Assembly: GCF_030717955.1 (NCBI RefSeq)
Contig: NZ_JAUZVY010000002.1
Location: 496,001-560,000 of the forward strand
Length of the DNA stretch: 64,000 nt
DNA from: Alkalimonas delamerensis
GTDB lineage: Bacteria > Pseudomonadota > Gammaproteobacteria > Enterobacterales > Alteromonadaceae
Direction of reading: 5' to 3'
The position numbers and the translations under genes were made by a program. Below the pieces are notes generated by a model. It was not told the DNA's origin. It did no database searches and saw nothing but the letters and a program-made list of their open reading frames with translations. Of this stretch, positions 27,332-35,124 are shown piece after piece (position 1 is the first letter of the stretch; each line of letters starts with the position of its first letter).

Positions 27332-28176
27332 CGATTGGGATCCTGCAATGGCGGCGCGGGCTCGGGCATCAGCAATGCCGGGTCCAGCCGCTCCTGAAAC
27401 CAGTTGATACGCCAGTCCAGATGCGGGCCTGTTACCCGGCCGGTAGCGCCCATATCGGCGACCAGCTGCCCCTGCTCGACTTTGTCACCAACCTCGACCC
27501 GAAAGGCATCGAGATGCATCAAGGTACTGCTGACGCCATAGCCATGATCAATAATCAGCGTCAGACCCGAGTAATAAAGATCGCTGGCCAGAGTCACCAC
27601 ACCACTTAAAGGTGCATAAACCGGACTGCCAACCGGGCCGGCAATATCCAGCCCAAGATGCGGATTGCGTGGCTGACCATTGAAAATGCGCTGAGAACCG
27701 TAGACACCGGTAATGCGGCCGTATGCCGGCCACTTCGGTTGTTCAAAGGCATAAGTCAGCTCAGAGCGCTGCTGGCGTGCCGCTGCAACCGCCTGACTGT
27801 CAGCGCGGATCCGGGCCAGTACTTCCGGCGGCGGACTGACAAAGCGTTGCTCAACCCCTTCGATACGCTGAATATCGTAGTCCCTGGCACTGAATTGCAA
27901 AGGCAACCGCAACGACTGCCCCTGGTACTCGACCCGCAGCTCGTGTTCAAGCGCAGCGTCACGACCAATGCCAAATACCAGTTGCCCGGTTGGACTGACT
28001 TCCAGCGGCTGCTGGTTGAACCAAACCTGGCTGCCGGCTGGAACCTGTGCCCGGATCAGGCTGCCCTGGGTCAGGGTGCCTTGCAGTTGGATCTGTTCCG
28101 GGCTGAGTTCGGCCAGAGCCCAGCCACTGAGCCACAGACTAGCGCTCAGCAATAGCGCCTTTCCCCACCCCTTCAT
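27328..28176 (-). CDS. Exported M23 (LytM) metallopeptidase
   Basis: ATG 28176 follows a perfect GGAGG and yields a signal peptide ending near ALA (residue 20). The 282-residue protein has an N-terminal beta domain and a C-terminal M23 domain with the zinc ligands in NPHLGLDIAGPVGSPVYAP and GPHLDWRIN. It probably cleaves peptidoglycan cross-links in the periplasm. Its start overlaps the 3' end of the upstream pterin-synthase-like gene by 38 bases. Confidence 0.9.
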   Translation of the reverse strand: MKGWGKALLLSASLWLSGWALAELSPEQIQLQGTLTQGSLIRAQVPAGSQVWFNQQPLEVSPTGQLVFGIGRDAALEHELRVEYQGQSLRLPLQFSARDYDIQRIEGVEQRFVSPPPEVLARIRADSQAVAAARQQRSELTYAFEQPKWPAYGRITGVYGSQRIFNGQPRNPHLGLDIAGPVGSPVYAPLSGVVTLASDLYYSGLTLIIDHGYGVSSTLMHLDAFRVEVGDKVEQGQLVADMGATGRVTGPHLDWRINWFQERLDPALLMPEPAPPLQDPNR

Positions 28177-28996
28177 AAGCCTCCACCCGATACTGATGTG
28201 AATTGTCGATCTGCTGCAATTGTCCGGCAATAAAGTCGGCCAGGCACTCTACCGTAGTGTCGCAAGGCACGACTTCGCAGTGACTGGCTGGCAGACAAAG
28301 CTCAAACTGGCCCTGACCGGATTGATAACGTGAACAGAGATCGTCCTTAGCTGGCGTAAGCCACTGCAAGTCTGCAGCGCTGCATTGATCCTCGGCCGTC
28401 AGCAAGTAAATATCCTGCCAACGATCAGCCCAGTATTTGTTTAACCGCGGCGATAACATGCCATCCTGATAAATGCGGATCAAAGAGCGGTGACCATGGG
28501 CGATTCGCTGGCAGTTGCCATCGTGCTTCTTCAGTCCATGACTGTATTGGTAACTGAAGCCCTGACTTTGTTCGTGCCGTAATGTCAGTCGGATCTGCTG
28601 CACACTGTCGGGCAACAGACCAGCCAGTTGCTGCAAAATAAATTCTTCAATGGCGCTGTGGTCGACCTGCTCGGCATCAAGCAGCGCAAAGGCTTGTTGC
28701 GGACCGGCCACCTGGATGCTGCCACGGGCACTGTCAAAACGCACCACCAGCTGCTCAGATTGCTGTTCAAGCCTGGTCGCAGCCGACTGCACCGGAATGG
28801 CCAGCGCATGATCCAGGCTGCTGTCGATGGCTTTTTTGATGATTTTCTTTACCAGACCAAAGTCCAGCACCATCGAGGCCTGATCCAGGCCGCCTTCCAG
28901 CTCCACATCGACAATCAGGCTTTCACCCAACACGCCGCGTTGCGGACACAGGTAGGAAAAATCAATGACCGTCAGATCACGTACAAATAAAATCAT
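28139..28996 (-). CDS. Tandem 6-pyruvoyl-tetrahydropterin synthase-like protein
   Basis: The 285-residue protein is about twice the length of QueD/PTPS. The N-terminal half has MVLDFGLVKKIIKKAIDSSLDHAL, the MDFG/LDH pattern of the family, but lacks the zinc-binding HGH. The second half has CQRIAHGHRS, which supplies an HGH motif. It may be two fused copies, each keeping part of the active site, or a specialised member of the family. The classic family makes 6-carboxytetrahydropterin for queuosine. It overlaps the M23 gene. Confidence 0.7.
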   Translation of the reverse strand: MILFVRDLTVIDFSYLCPQRGVLGESLIVDVELEGGLDQASMVLDFGLVKKIIKKAIDSSLDHALAIPVQSAATRLEQQSEQLVVRFDSARGSIQVAGPQQAFALLDAEQVDHSAIEEFILQQLAGLLPDSVQQIRLTLRHEQSQGFSYQYSHGLKKHDGNCQRIAHGHRSLIRIYQDGMLSPRLNKYWADRWQDIYLLTAEDQCSAADLQWLTPAKDDLCSRYQSGQGQFELCLPASHCEVVPCDTTVECLADFIAGQLQQIDNSHQYRVEAYEGVGKGAIAER

Positions 28997-29051
28997 AACC
29001 ACTCGCAGTCGTTAAAAGAGCCCCATTATACGGTACAGGCACGGGCCATGG

Positions 29052-29339
29052 CTACCGATCATGCTCGTTCAGCCAGCGGTTCAACAGGCCAATCTGACCG
29101 CATTTATGGGCGGCATACATTAAGCGCAGCGCATTGCTGATCAGGGTGCTGTCGTTCCAATCGGTTTTTTGTTGAATGTCCTGATAACAGCGCAAGGCTT
29201 CCGGGGTCAGATAACCCCGCAACTCTTTTTTACCGGCTTGTTTTTGGCGCTCACGGTAACGGCGCTGCTTCTCGGCATTGTTGAGCGCCTCTTTATGCTC
29301 TTCTTTAATCTCTTCGTTGCTACGATTCTCTTGGCTCAT
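29052..29339 (-). CDS. Small charged hypothetical protein
   Basis: The 95-residue protein has a highly charged N-terminal half (NAEKQRRYRERQKQAGKKELRGYLTPEALRCY) followed by a helix-turn-helix-like part. It may be a small DNA- or RNA-binding protein of ribbon-helix-helix type, but no family is recognised. It stands alone between the pterin-synthase-like gene and fabA. Confidence 0.6.
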   Translation of the reverse strand: MSQENRSNEEIKEEHKEALNNAEKQRRYRERQKQAGKKELRGYLTPEALRCYQDIQQKTDWNDSTLISNALRLMYAAHKCGQIGLLNRWLNEHDR

Positions 29340-29411
29340 GTGTTCCCCAGAGCAGATAACGTGGTGAAAAACAGACTCAGGGCGCGACCTTTTGCACTAA
29401 TCGGACTTGCT

Positions 29412-29429
29412 TAGCGTACAAGTGTTCGC
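29412..29429. promoter_or_regulatory. FabR-like operator upstream of fabA
   Basis: AGCGTACAAGTGTTCGCT is an imperfect palindrome matching the FabR site known before fabA and fabB in gammaproteobacteria. It lies 50-68 bases before the fabA start, in the right place to repress by promoter occlusion. Confidence 0.75.
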
Positions 29430-29479
29430 TAAGCTCCATCCCCAGAAAGTTTAGCCCTTGTGTGATGGAATCAAGATAC

Positions 29480-29992
29480 ATGATGAAGAATAGCTTTACA
29501 AAAGAAGAATTGCTGGCCTGTGGCCGTGGGGAGTTGTTTGGCCCGGGCAACAGCCAATTGCCCATTGACCAGATGCTGATGATGGATCGCATTCTGCACA
29601 TCTCAGAGGAAGGTGGCGACTTTGGCAAAGGCGAAATTATTGCCGAGCTGGATATCACCCCTGAGCTGTGGTTCTTTGCCTGTCACTTCCAGGGCGATCC
29701 GGTGATGCCTGGCTGTCTGGGGCTGGATGCCATGTGGCAGCTGGTTGGCTTTTTCCTTGGCTGGTCCGGCGGTCCGGGCAAAGGTCGGGCCCTTGGCGTC
29801 GGTGAAGTGAAATTTACCGGTCAGATCCTGCCTACTGCCAAGAAAGTGACTTACCGCATCAACATGAAGCGGGTGATCAAGCGCAAACTCTTTATGGGGA
29901 TTGGCGATGGCTCGGTCAGTGTCGATGGCCGTGAAATTTACACCGCCAAAGATTTAAAAGTGGGCTTGTTTACCGATACCACCAGCTTTTAA
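29480..29992 (+). CDS. fabA: 3-hydroxydecanoyl-ACP dehydratase/isomerase
   Basis: The 170-residue hotdog enzyme has KEELLACGRGELFGPGN, the catalytic His in FACHFQGDPVMPGCLGLD, and a C-terminal KVGLF. It dehydrates 3-hydroxyacyl-ACP and isomerises the C10 trans-2 product to cis-3, opening unsaturated fatty acid synthesis. The frame is open from 29462, but the ATG at 29480 gives the usual length. It is convergent with rmf, as in Escherichia coli. Confidence 0.95.
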   Translation: MMKNSFTKEELLACGRGELFGPGNSQLPIDQMLMMDRILHISEEGGDFGKGEIIAELDITPELWFFACHFQGDPVMPGCLGLDAMWQLVGFFLGWSGGPGKGRALGVGEVKFTGQILPTAKKVTYRINMKRVIKRKLFMGIGDGSVSVDGREIYTAKDLKVGLFTDTTSF

Positions 29993-30010
29993 TCTGCCCC
30001 TGGAATGCAA

Positions 30011-30033
30011 CAAGCCCCGTAAAACGGGGCTTG
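30011..30033. terminator. Shared hairpin terminator of fabA and rmf
   Basis: A 10-base stem CAAGCCCCGT/ACGGGGCTTG with a 3-base loop between the converging genes. The T-tracts are poor, so termination strength is uncertain. Confidence 0.65.
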
Positions 30034-30056
30034 TGAATGGGATTCAGTCGGAGGGG

Positions 30057-30239
30057 TTAGATCCCCTTGTTATAAAGACCGGTACCACGGTCTTCCATAG
30101 CTTCACGCCAGCCCCCTAACCACTGGGAGCGCACTTCGAGATTTTGGTAAGGACAGATTTCTTTCGAACGGCCAGTGACTCCGGCCCGGTAACCTTGTGC
30201 GTGTGCACGTTCAAGACGATCACGTTTTTGTCGTTTCAT
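30057..30239 (-). CDS. rmf: Ribosome modulation factor
   Basis: The 60-residue protein starts at ATG 30239, MKRQKRDRLERAHAQGY, and has GRSKEICPYQ and SQWLGGWREAMEDR, an almost complete match to RMF. It binds the 30S subunit in stationary phase and forms inactive 100S dimers. An extended frame to 30284 is not supported. Its place next to fabA is conserved in many gammaproteobacteria. Confidence 0.96.
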   Translation of the reverse strand: MKRQKRDRLERAHAQGYRAGVTGRSKEICPYQNLEVRSQWLGGWREAMEDRGTGLYNKGI

Positions 30240-30715
30240 ACGGCAGTCTTCCTCAATCGTTGCTAATAACAACACTGAACGCAAGACAATTGCATTCAGT
30301 CCGCCATTAATAGATAAGACATCGCTACCAAAGGTTCAACCCTGTTTTCGTCCGATAATCGACTCTTTATTCTAACCGGCTGATATGACAGTCAAATTAC
30401 AGAAAAAAGAATCTGTTCATTTTTTGCATGCAATGAAGGCGCAAAACGGAATGCAAGTTGCTAGTTAGTGCCCGTCCAGAAAGGCGGGCACTAGCGCAGC
30501 GCAGGGATGTGCTGCCATTTTCACAGCGTGGTAACACATTGAAAATGTGAGGCAAATGGAAATCGCAATTTTCATTTGTCGTTCCAGAATAAGGGCAGGA
30601 GCCCGTTTCTGGATGAAAAATAGTTATGGCGAATGCCGATGGGATGCTGCTATGAAAATCCCGGTGGCTGTGACAGCTCACCGGGATTGCAATGTGCGCC
30701 TATGGACTAAGCGGC
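30240..30715. other. 476-base gap between rmf and gap
   Basis: It holds the likely rmf promoter region (about 30240-30330), the structured repeat copy A (30466-30619) and the 3' flank of gap, which contains a possible gap terminator hairpin CCCGGT(GGC)/(CAC)CGGG around 30659-30687. No protein-coding gene is supported here. Confidence 0.6.
30466..30619 (-). repeat. Structured intergenic repeat, copy A
   Basis: About 155 bases, nearly identical to the reverse complement of 61714-61866 with nine substitutions. Read on the minus strand it folds into five successive hairpins: CCAGAA/TTCTGG, AAATG/CATTT, CATTTTCA/TGAAAATG, GCAGCACA/TGCGCTGC and GTGCCCG/CGGGCAC. The frames through both copies differ almost only by amino-acid-changing substitutions, so it is not a gene. 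Confidence 0.85.
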
Positions 30716-32167
30716 TTAGCGGCTTAGTGGCAAGGTTGGGTATTTGATGCCGGCCATTTCATTCATCACGCGAATCACCTGCACGCTGTAACCGAACTCG
30801 TTATCGTACCAGACGTACAACACACAGCGATCGCCATCGACGATGGTGGCCTGCGAGTCGACTACACCGGCATAGCGTGAGCCGACCAGATCGGAAGACA
30901 CAATCTCAGTCGAGCTGGTGTAATCGATTTGATCCTGCAGCTCTGAAAACAGAGCCGAGTCTTGCAAGAAGCCGTTCAGCTCGTCTTTGCTGGTGGCCTT
31001 ATCCAGGTTCAGCGACAGAATCGCCATCGACACGTTCGGCGTAGGCACCCGAATAGCATTGCCGGTCAGCTTGCCTTTTAACTCTGGCAAGGCTTTGGCA
31101 ACAGCACTGGCAGCACCGGTAGAGGTAATCACCATGTTCAGTGGCGCGGCACGGCCACGGCGCTCAGCCTTGTGGAAGTTGTCGATCAGGTTTTGATCGT
31201 TGGTGTACGAATGCACGGTTTCGACATGGCCATTGCGAATGCCGTACTGGTCATTCAAGGCTTTTAATACCGGAGTAATGGCGTTGGTGGTGCAGCTGGC
31301 CGCAGAAACAATTTTGTTTTCCGGCAGGATCATGTGCTGGTTCACGCCATACACCACATTCGGTACTTCGCCTTTGGCCGGGGCGGTCAGCAGCACCCGG
31401 GCCGTGCCTTTGGATTCAAAGTGAATCGCCAGCGCTTTGTCGTCTTTCCAGACACCGGTGTTGTCCACCACCAGCGCATTGTTGATGCCGTACTGAGTGT
31501 AGTCGACATCGGCCGGAGAATTGGCGTAGATCACTTTGATAAAGGTACCATTGGCTTTAATACCCTGGTTCTCGTGATCCACCGTAATGCTGCCATTGAA
31601 CAGGCCATGGATGGAGTCACGACGCAGCAAGCTGGCACGCTTTTCCAGGTCCCCTTCTTTGCCGCCCCGCACCACGATGGCACGCAGACGCAGCTTGCTG
31701 CTTGGGCCATTGCGCTCCAGCATCAGACGAGCCAGCAGACGGCCAATACGACCAAAACCGTACAGCACCACATCGGTCGGCTCGACACTGTCCGGGTTGT
31801 CCAGCAGATCTGCCAGCTCACGCTTCAGATAATCCTGCAGACTGGCGCCGTTGGAGGAATTCTTGTACTGGTAGGCATAAGCCAGTTTACCAATGTCGAT
31901 GCGGCCCGGGGCCAGATCCAGTTGACTGATGGCTTCTAAAATTGGAAAACTTTCCCGCAAACGGAGTTTTTGTCCTTCGTAACGCTCCACCATTTTGTGC
32001 GCTTTGATCAGCTCAATGGTGGTGGCATTGACCAGAGGCTTGCCATAGACCACAACTTCGACGCCTTTGTTGCGGTACAGGCGACCGATTAACGGCAGCA
32101 TGTTCTCGGCAAATTCCTGGCGCTCCTGCCAGCTCTTCTGGTACTGTTCTTCGTGTGATAGGGTCAT
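30716..32167 (-). CDS. gap: Glyceraldehyde-3-phosphate dehydrogenase, long form
   Basis: The 483-residue protein is about 145 residues longer than GapA. The extra N-terminal part (MTLSHEEQYQKSW onward) is helical, and the dinucleotide-binding LYGFGRIGRLLARL begins only near residue 139. The catalytic Cys lies in SAASCTTNAITP and the C-terminus has WYDNEFGYSVQVIRV. Such long forms occur in Vibrio, Shewanella and relatives. It oxidises glyceraldehyde 3-phosphate in glycolysis or gluconeogenesis. The start is ATG 32167. Confidence 0.93.
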   Translation of the reverse strand: MTLSHEEQYQKSWQERQEFAENMLPLIGRLYRNKGVEVVVYGKPLVNATTIELIKAHKMVERYEGQKLRLRESFPILEAISQLDLAPGRIDIGKLAYAYQYKNSSNGASLQDYLKRELADLLDNPDSVEPTDVVLYGFGRIGRLLARLMLERNGPSSKLRLRAIVVRGGKEGDLEKRASLLRRDSIHGLFNGSITVDHENQGIKANGTFIKVIYANSPADVDYTQYGINNALVVDNTGVWKDDKALAIHFESKGTARVLLTAPAKGEVPNVVYGVNQHMILPENKIVSAASCTTNAITPVLKALNDQYGIRNGHVETVHSYTNDQNLIDNFHKAERRGRAAPLNMVITSTGAASAVAKALPELKGKLTGNAIRVPTPNVSMAILSLNLDKATSKDELNGFLQDSALFSELQDQIDYTSSTEIVSSDLVGSRYAGVVDSQATIVDGDRCVLYVWYDNEFGYSVQVIRVMNEMAGIKYPTLPLSR

Positions 32168-32274
32168 AATTCGGCCTTTTAACATCAGTCTGCTGAATGG
32201 AATGGGTACAGATACAGAGTCGCCCTTGCGAGCGGCGGCCTATTGTAATAGAAACTGAAAGGTTACCACAACAG

Positions 32275-32667
32275 TTACAGGTCTTTTTCCGGCCGAAACT
32301 GCAAGGAAACCGAATTAACGCAGTAGCGTTGACCCGTCGGTGCAGGGCCATCATCAAACACATGGCCCAGATGTGCATCGCAAGCAGCGCAAAGGATCTC
32401 GGTCCGCACCATGCCATGACTGTGATCCGGCTGGTAGCGCACTTTGCCATCCAGCGCCTGCCAAAATGACGGCCAGCCACAGCCGGCATCAAACTTGGTT
32501 GTCGCGTCAAACAAATGCGCACCACAGCAAATACAGTGGTAGCTGCCGGCAGCTTCCTGATACAACAGGTCCCCCGTAAAAGGTCGCTCGGTGCCTTTAA
32601 GCCGGGTTACCCGGTATTGCTCCGGGCTCAGTTGTTGTTGCCATTGCTGATCGTTTTTTTTCTGCAT
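32275..32667 (-). CDS. msrB: Peptide-methionine (R)-S-oxide reductase
   Basis: The 130-residue protein has the two CxxC zinc pairs (CICCGAHLF and CAACDAHLGH), GCGWPSFW, and the catalytic Cys in RYCVNSVSL. It reduces the R form of methionine sulfoxide in proteins with thioredoxin. It lies upstream of gap on the same strand, a neighbourhood also seen in enteric bacteria. Confidence 0.96.
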   Translation of the reverse strand: MQKKNDQQWQQQLSPEQYRVTRLKGTERPFTGDLLYQEAAGSYHCICCGAHLFDATTKFDAGCGWPSFWQALDGKVRYQPDHSHGMVRTEILCAACDAHLGHVFDDGPAPTGQRYCVNSVSLQFRPEKDL

Positions 32668-32677
32668 GCGGTTGCCT

Positions 32678-33736
32678 TTAAATAGTCAGTGCGTGATCGC
32701 TGTACGGGTAATCGTGCGCTTCCAGACTTTCCTGATAGCTTTCCACCCGGTCGGCAGCAATGTCGGTTCGGTAAAACTGGGCAATGTGATAAACCGCATC
32801 GCCTTCATTGACCAAGGGCAATTTTAGCAAGCCGATAATGATGCCGCTGTAAGGTGCTCTGATTTCCTGCTCCGACTCGCCAAAAGGATCGGACACCACC
32901 CCCAGCACGGTTTGATCTTTTTGCACCCGTGCCCCTTCACCGACAAAAGCCCGGAAAATACCACTTTGCGGTGCCCGCACCCAGGCACTGGAACGTGCCA
33001 TTACCGGCTCTGGTAGGGGTTTTCGCCGTGTTGCCGGCAGCATATCAAGCGCCCGCATAACCCGCAAAATACCCTCGACCCCACCACGAATAGAGACTTC
33101 ATCAAAGCGCAGCGCCTCGCCGGCTTCGTAGAGCAGTGTTGGAATTTTAAACTGGCCGGCGGCTTCGCGCAGAGAACCTCCGCGCAATTCTGAGTTCAAC
33201 AGCACCGGAGTGCCAAAGGCTTTGGCCAGCCGCAGCGCTTCCGGGTCGTCCAGATCGGCCCGTATCTGCGGCAAGTTAAAGCGATGCAAAGCACCGGTAT
33301 GCAAATCAATGCCATGGGTCGACTGACTGACGATTTCCTGCATAAAAAGCCGGGCCAGCCGTCCTGCCATTGAACCTTTGTTCGAACCTGGGAAGCTGCG
33401 GTTGAGATCGCGCCGGTCGGGCAGGTAACGGCTCTGGTTGATAAAACCATGCAGGTTCACCACCGGCACCGCCAACAAGGTTCCTTTTAAGCGTTTGAGC
33501 GCCGGCACCTTAAGCAAGCGGCGGATAATCTCCACCCCGTTGATTTCATCGCCATGAATGGCGGCACTGACAAAAAGCACCGGCCCCTGCTGACGGCCAC
33601 ACAGCACTTGCACCGGCATAGTAACCGGCGTGTGAGTGTACAGCTTGCTGCCTTTGACATCGATGGTTTTGCGCTCGCCGGGCAAAACCTCAACGCCACC
33701 AATCCGGATGCTGTTGTTGCGGGGGTTGGCAGCCAT
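32678..33736 (-). CDS. Succinylglutamate desuccinylase/aspartoacylase-family protein of the RimK operon
   Basis: The 352-residue protein is an M14-like zinc hydrolase. AIHGDEINGVEIIRRL carries the zinc-binding His and Glu, THGIDLHTG the third ligand region, and a C-terminal beta domain contains IRAPYSGIIIG. Its ATG directly follows the rimK stop (TAAATG), so it is coupled to rimK. In related operons such hydrolases are proposed to trim glutamate tails or process substrates, but this is not shown. Confidence 0.85.
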   Translation of the reverse strand: MAANPRNNSIRIGGVEVLPGERKTIDVKGSKLYTHTPVTMPVQVLCGRQQGPVLFVSAAIHGDEINGVEIIRRLLKVPALKRLKGTLLAVPVVNLHGFINQSRYLPDRRDLNRSFPGSNKGSMAGRLARLFMQEIVSQSTHGIDLHTGALHRFNLPQIRADLDDPEALRLAKAFGTPVLLNSELRGGSLREAAGQFKIPTLLYEAGEALRFDEVSIRGGVEGILRVMRALDMLPATRRKPLPEPVMARSSAWVRAPQSGIFRAFVGEGARVQKDQTVLGVVSDPFGESEQEIRAPYSGIIIGLLKLPLVNEGDAVYHIAQFYRTDIAADRVESYQESLEAHDYPYSDHALTI

Positions 33737-34642
33737 TTAACCCCGCCCTTTGGTTTTGGTGCGGTTGGGTTTGGCATTTTTTTCAATAAAATCGATGATG
33801 GCGCCGGCAATGTCTTTGCCGGATGCACCTTCAATGCCTTCCAGACCAGGCGAGGAGTTGACCTCCATCACCACTGGGCCATGGTTGGAGCGCAGCAAGT
33901 CAACACCACAGACGTTCAGGCCCATCACTTTGGCGGCGCGAATAGCGGTGGCCCGCTCCTCCGGAGTAATGCGGCACAACTGAGCAGTACCGCCACGATG
34001 CAGATTGGAGCGAAACTCCCCTTCTTTGGCCTGACGTTTCATCGCCGCCACCACTTTGCCGCCGATGACAAAAGCACGGATATCGGAGCCCTTGGCTTCT
34101 TTGATAAACTCCTGCACCAGTATGTGCTGCTTCAGGCCCATAAAAGCCTGAATCACACTTTCTGCCGCCTGGTTGGTTTCTGCCAACACCACGCCAATGC
34201 CTTGGGTGCCTTCCAGCAATTTGATCACCGCCGGGGCGCCACCGACGATGCTGAGCAGGTCTTCGACATCATCCGGCGAGTGGGCAAAGCTGGTGACCGG
34301 CAAGCCAATGCCTTTGCGCGACAACAGCTGCAGACTGCGCAATTTGTCCCGGGCCCGACTGATAGCCACCGATTCATTCAGTGGATAGACATTCATCATT
34401 TCAAATTGACGCAGCACAGCGGTGCCATAGAAGGTAATGGAGGCCCCTATTCGCGGGATCACCGCATCAAAACCGGTCAGAATTTCACCCTTGTAGTGAA
34501 TTTCCGGGTTGTGTGAGGTGATGTTCATGTAGCAGCGCAAGGCATCAATCACCCGAACTTCGTGCCCGCGTTGCTGGGCAGCTTCCACCAGACGCTTGGT
34601 GGAGTAAAGCTTTGGATTGCGGGACAAAATGGCAATTTTCAT
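33737..34642 (-). CDS. rimK: Ribosomal protein S6--L-glutamate ligase (RimK)
   Basis: The 301-residue ATP-grasp ligase has MKIAILSRNPKLYSTKRL, the nucleotide-binding VIKLLEGTQGIGV, and VMEVNSSPGLEGIEGASG with the metal-binding Glu and Asn. RimK adds glutamates to the C-terminus of ribosomal protein S6. Its ATG overlaps the upstream protease stop (ATGA), showing tight coupling. Length is usual. Confidence 0.95.
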   Translation of the reverse strand: MKIAILSRNPKLYSTKRLVEAAQQRGHEVRVIDALRCYMNITSHNPEIHYKGEILTGFDAVIPRIGASITFYGTAVLRQFEMMNVYPLNESVAISRARDKLRSLQLLSRKGIGLPVTSFAHSPDDVEDLLSIVGGAPAVIKLLEGTQGIGVVLAETNQAAESVIQAFMGLKQHILVQEFIKEAKGSDIRAFVIGGKVVAAMKRQAKEGEFRSNLHRGGTAQLCRITPEERATAIRAAKVMGLNVCGVDLLRSNHGPVVMEVNSSPGLEGIEGASGKDIAGAIIDFIEKNAKPNRTKTKGRG

Positions 34643-35124
34643 AACGGGGATGCCTTATCAGATAAAGAAGGTTGTACGGTTTCAAGCGGCTGCAGGTAAG
34701 ACGCTTCGGGCACAACGACATAACGATGGCGCAAGGCTTCGCGGCCAAGCAACATCCGAAACAGCATGGTATCGCGGCTGGTTAGCGATACTTCAATGGC
34801 AAAGCAACTGCAGCCCACCTGCACCTCGGTTTTAATAAAATAGCGCTCTGTGGTGTGGCCACCGGAGTCGGTCACCGCCCTTTTGTCGTGCACTTTGGCT
34901 TCACACCAAATCACGTCCTGCTCATTTTTTTGCTGTGGATGAATGCCAAAACGCACCCACTCTTCCCCTTCACGCCAAAATGGCTCCACTGCAAAAGCAT
35001 GCAAGGCTGAACTGCGTGCGCCGGTATCCACTTTGCACTTGATCTCAGGAATCTTCAGCTCTGGCAGTGCCACCCACTCACGCCAGCCAATCGGACTGAC
35101 TTCACCCGGTAAAAGCTTTACCAT
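34639..35124 (-). CDS. RimK-associated ATP-dependent zinc protease-like protein (retropepsin fold)
   Basis: The 161-residue protein has KCKVDTGARSSALHA, an aspartic-protease-like DTGA motif, and GGHTTERYFIKTEV plus LLGREAL. It belongs to the RimK/LysX-associated protease family, encoded beside rimK as rimB in Pseudomonas. It overlaps rimK by four bases and the upstream PQQ dehydrogenase by seven. Confidence 0.88.
   Translation of the reverse strand: MVKLLPGEVSPIGWREWVALPELKIPEIKCKVDTGARSSALHAFAVEPFWREGEEWVRFGIHPQQKNEQDVIWCEAKVHDKRAVTDSGGHTTERYFIKTEVQVGCSCFAIEVSLTSRDTMLFRMLLGREALRHRYVVVPEASYLQPLETVQPSLSDKASPL

Noticed and set aside
30397..30681. Open frame of 94 codons on the minus strand with a homologous frame at 61699-61935
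   Set aside because: The similarity is due to the structured repeat. Eight of nine differences between the copies change the amino acid, which argues against a selected protein, and neither frame has a ribosome site.
32238..32265. TGTAATAGAAACTGA before gap as a HexR site
   Set aside because: Only the left half matches; the right half lacks ATTACA. Too weak beside the two clear sites.
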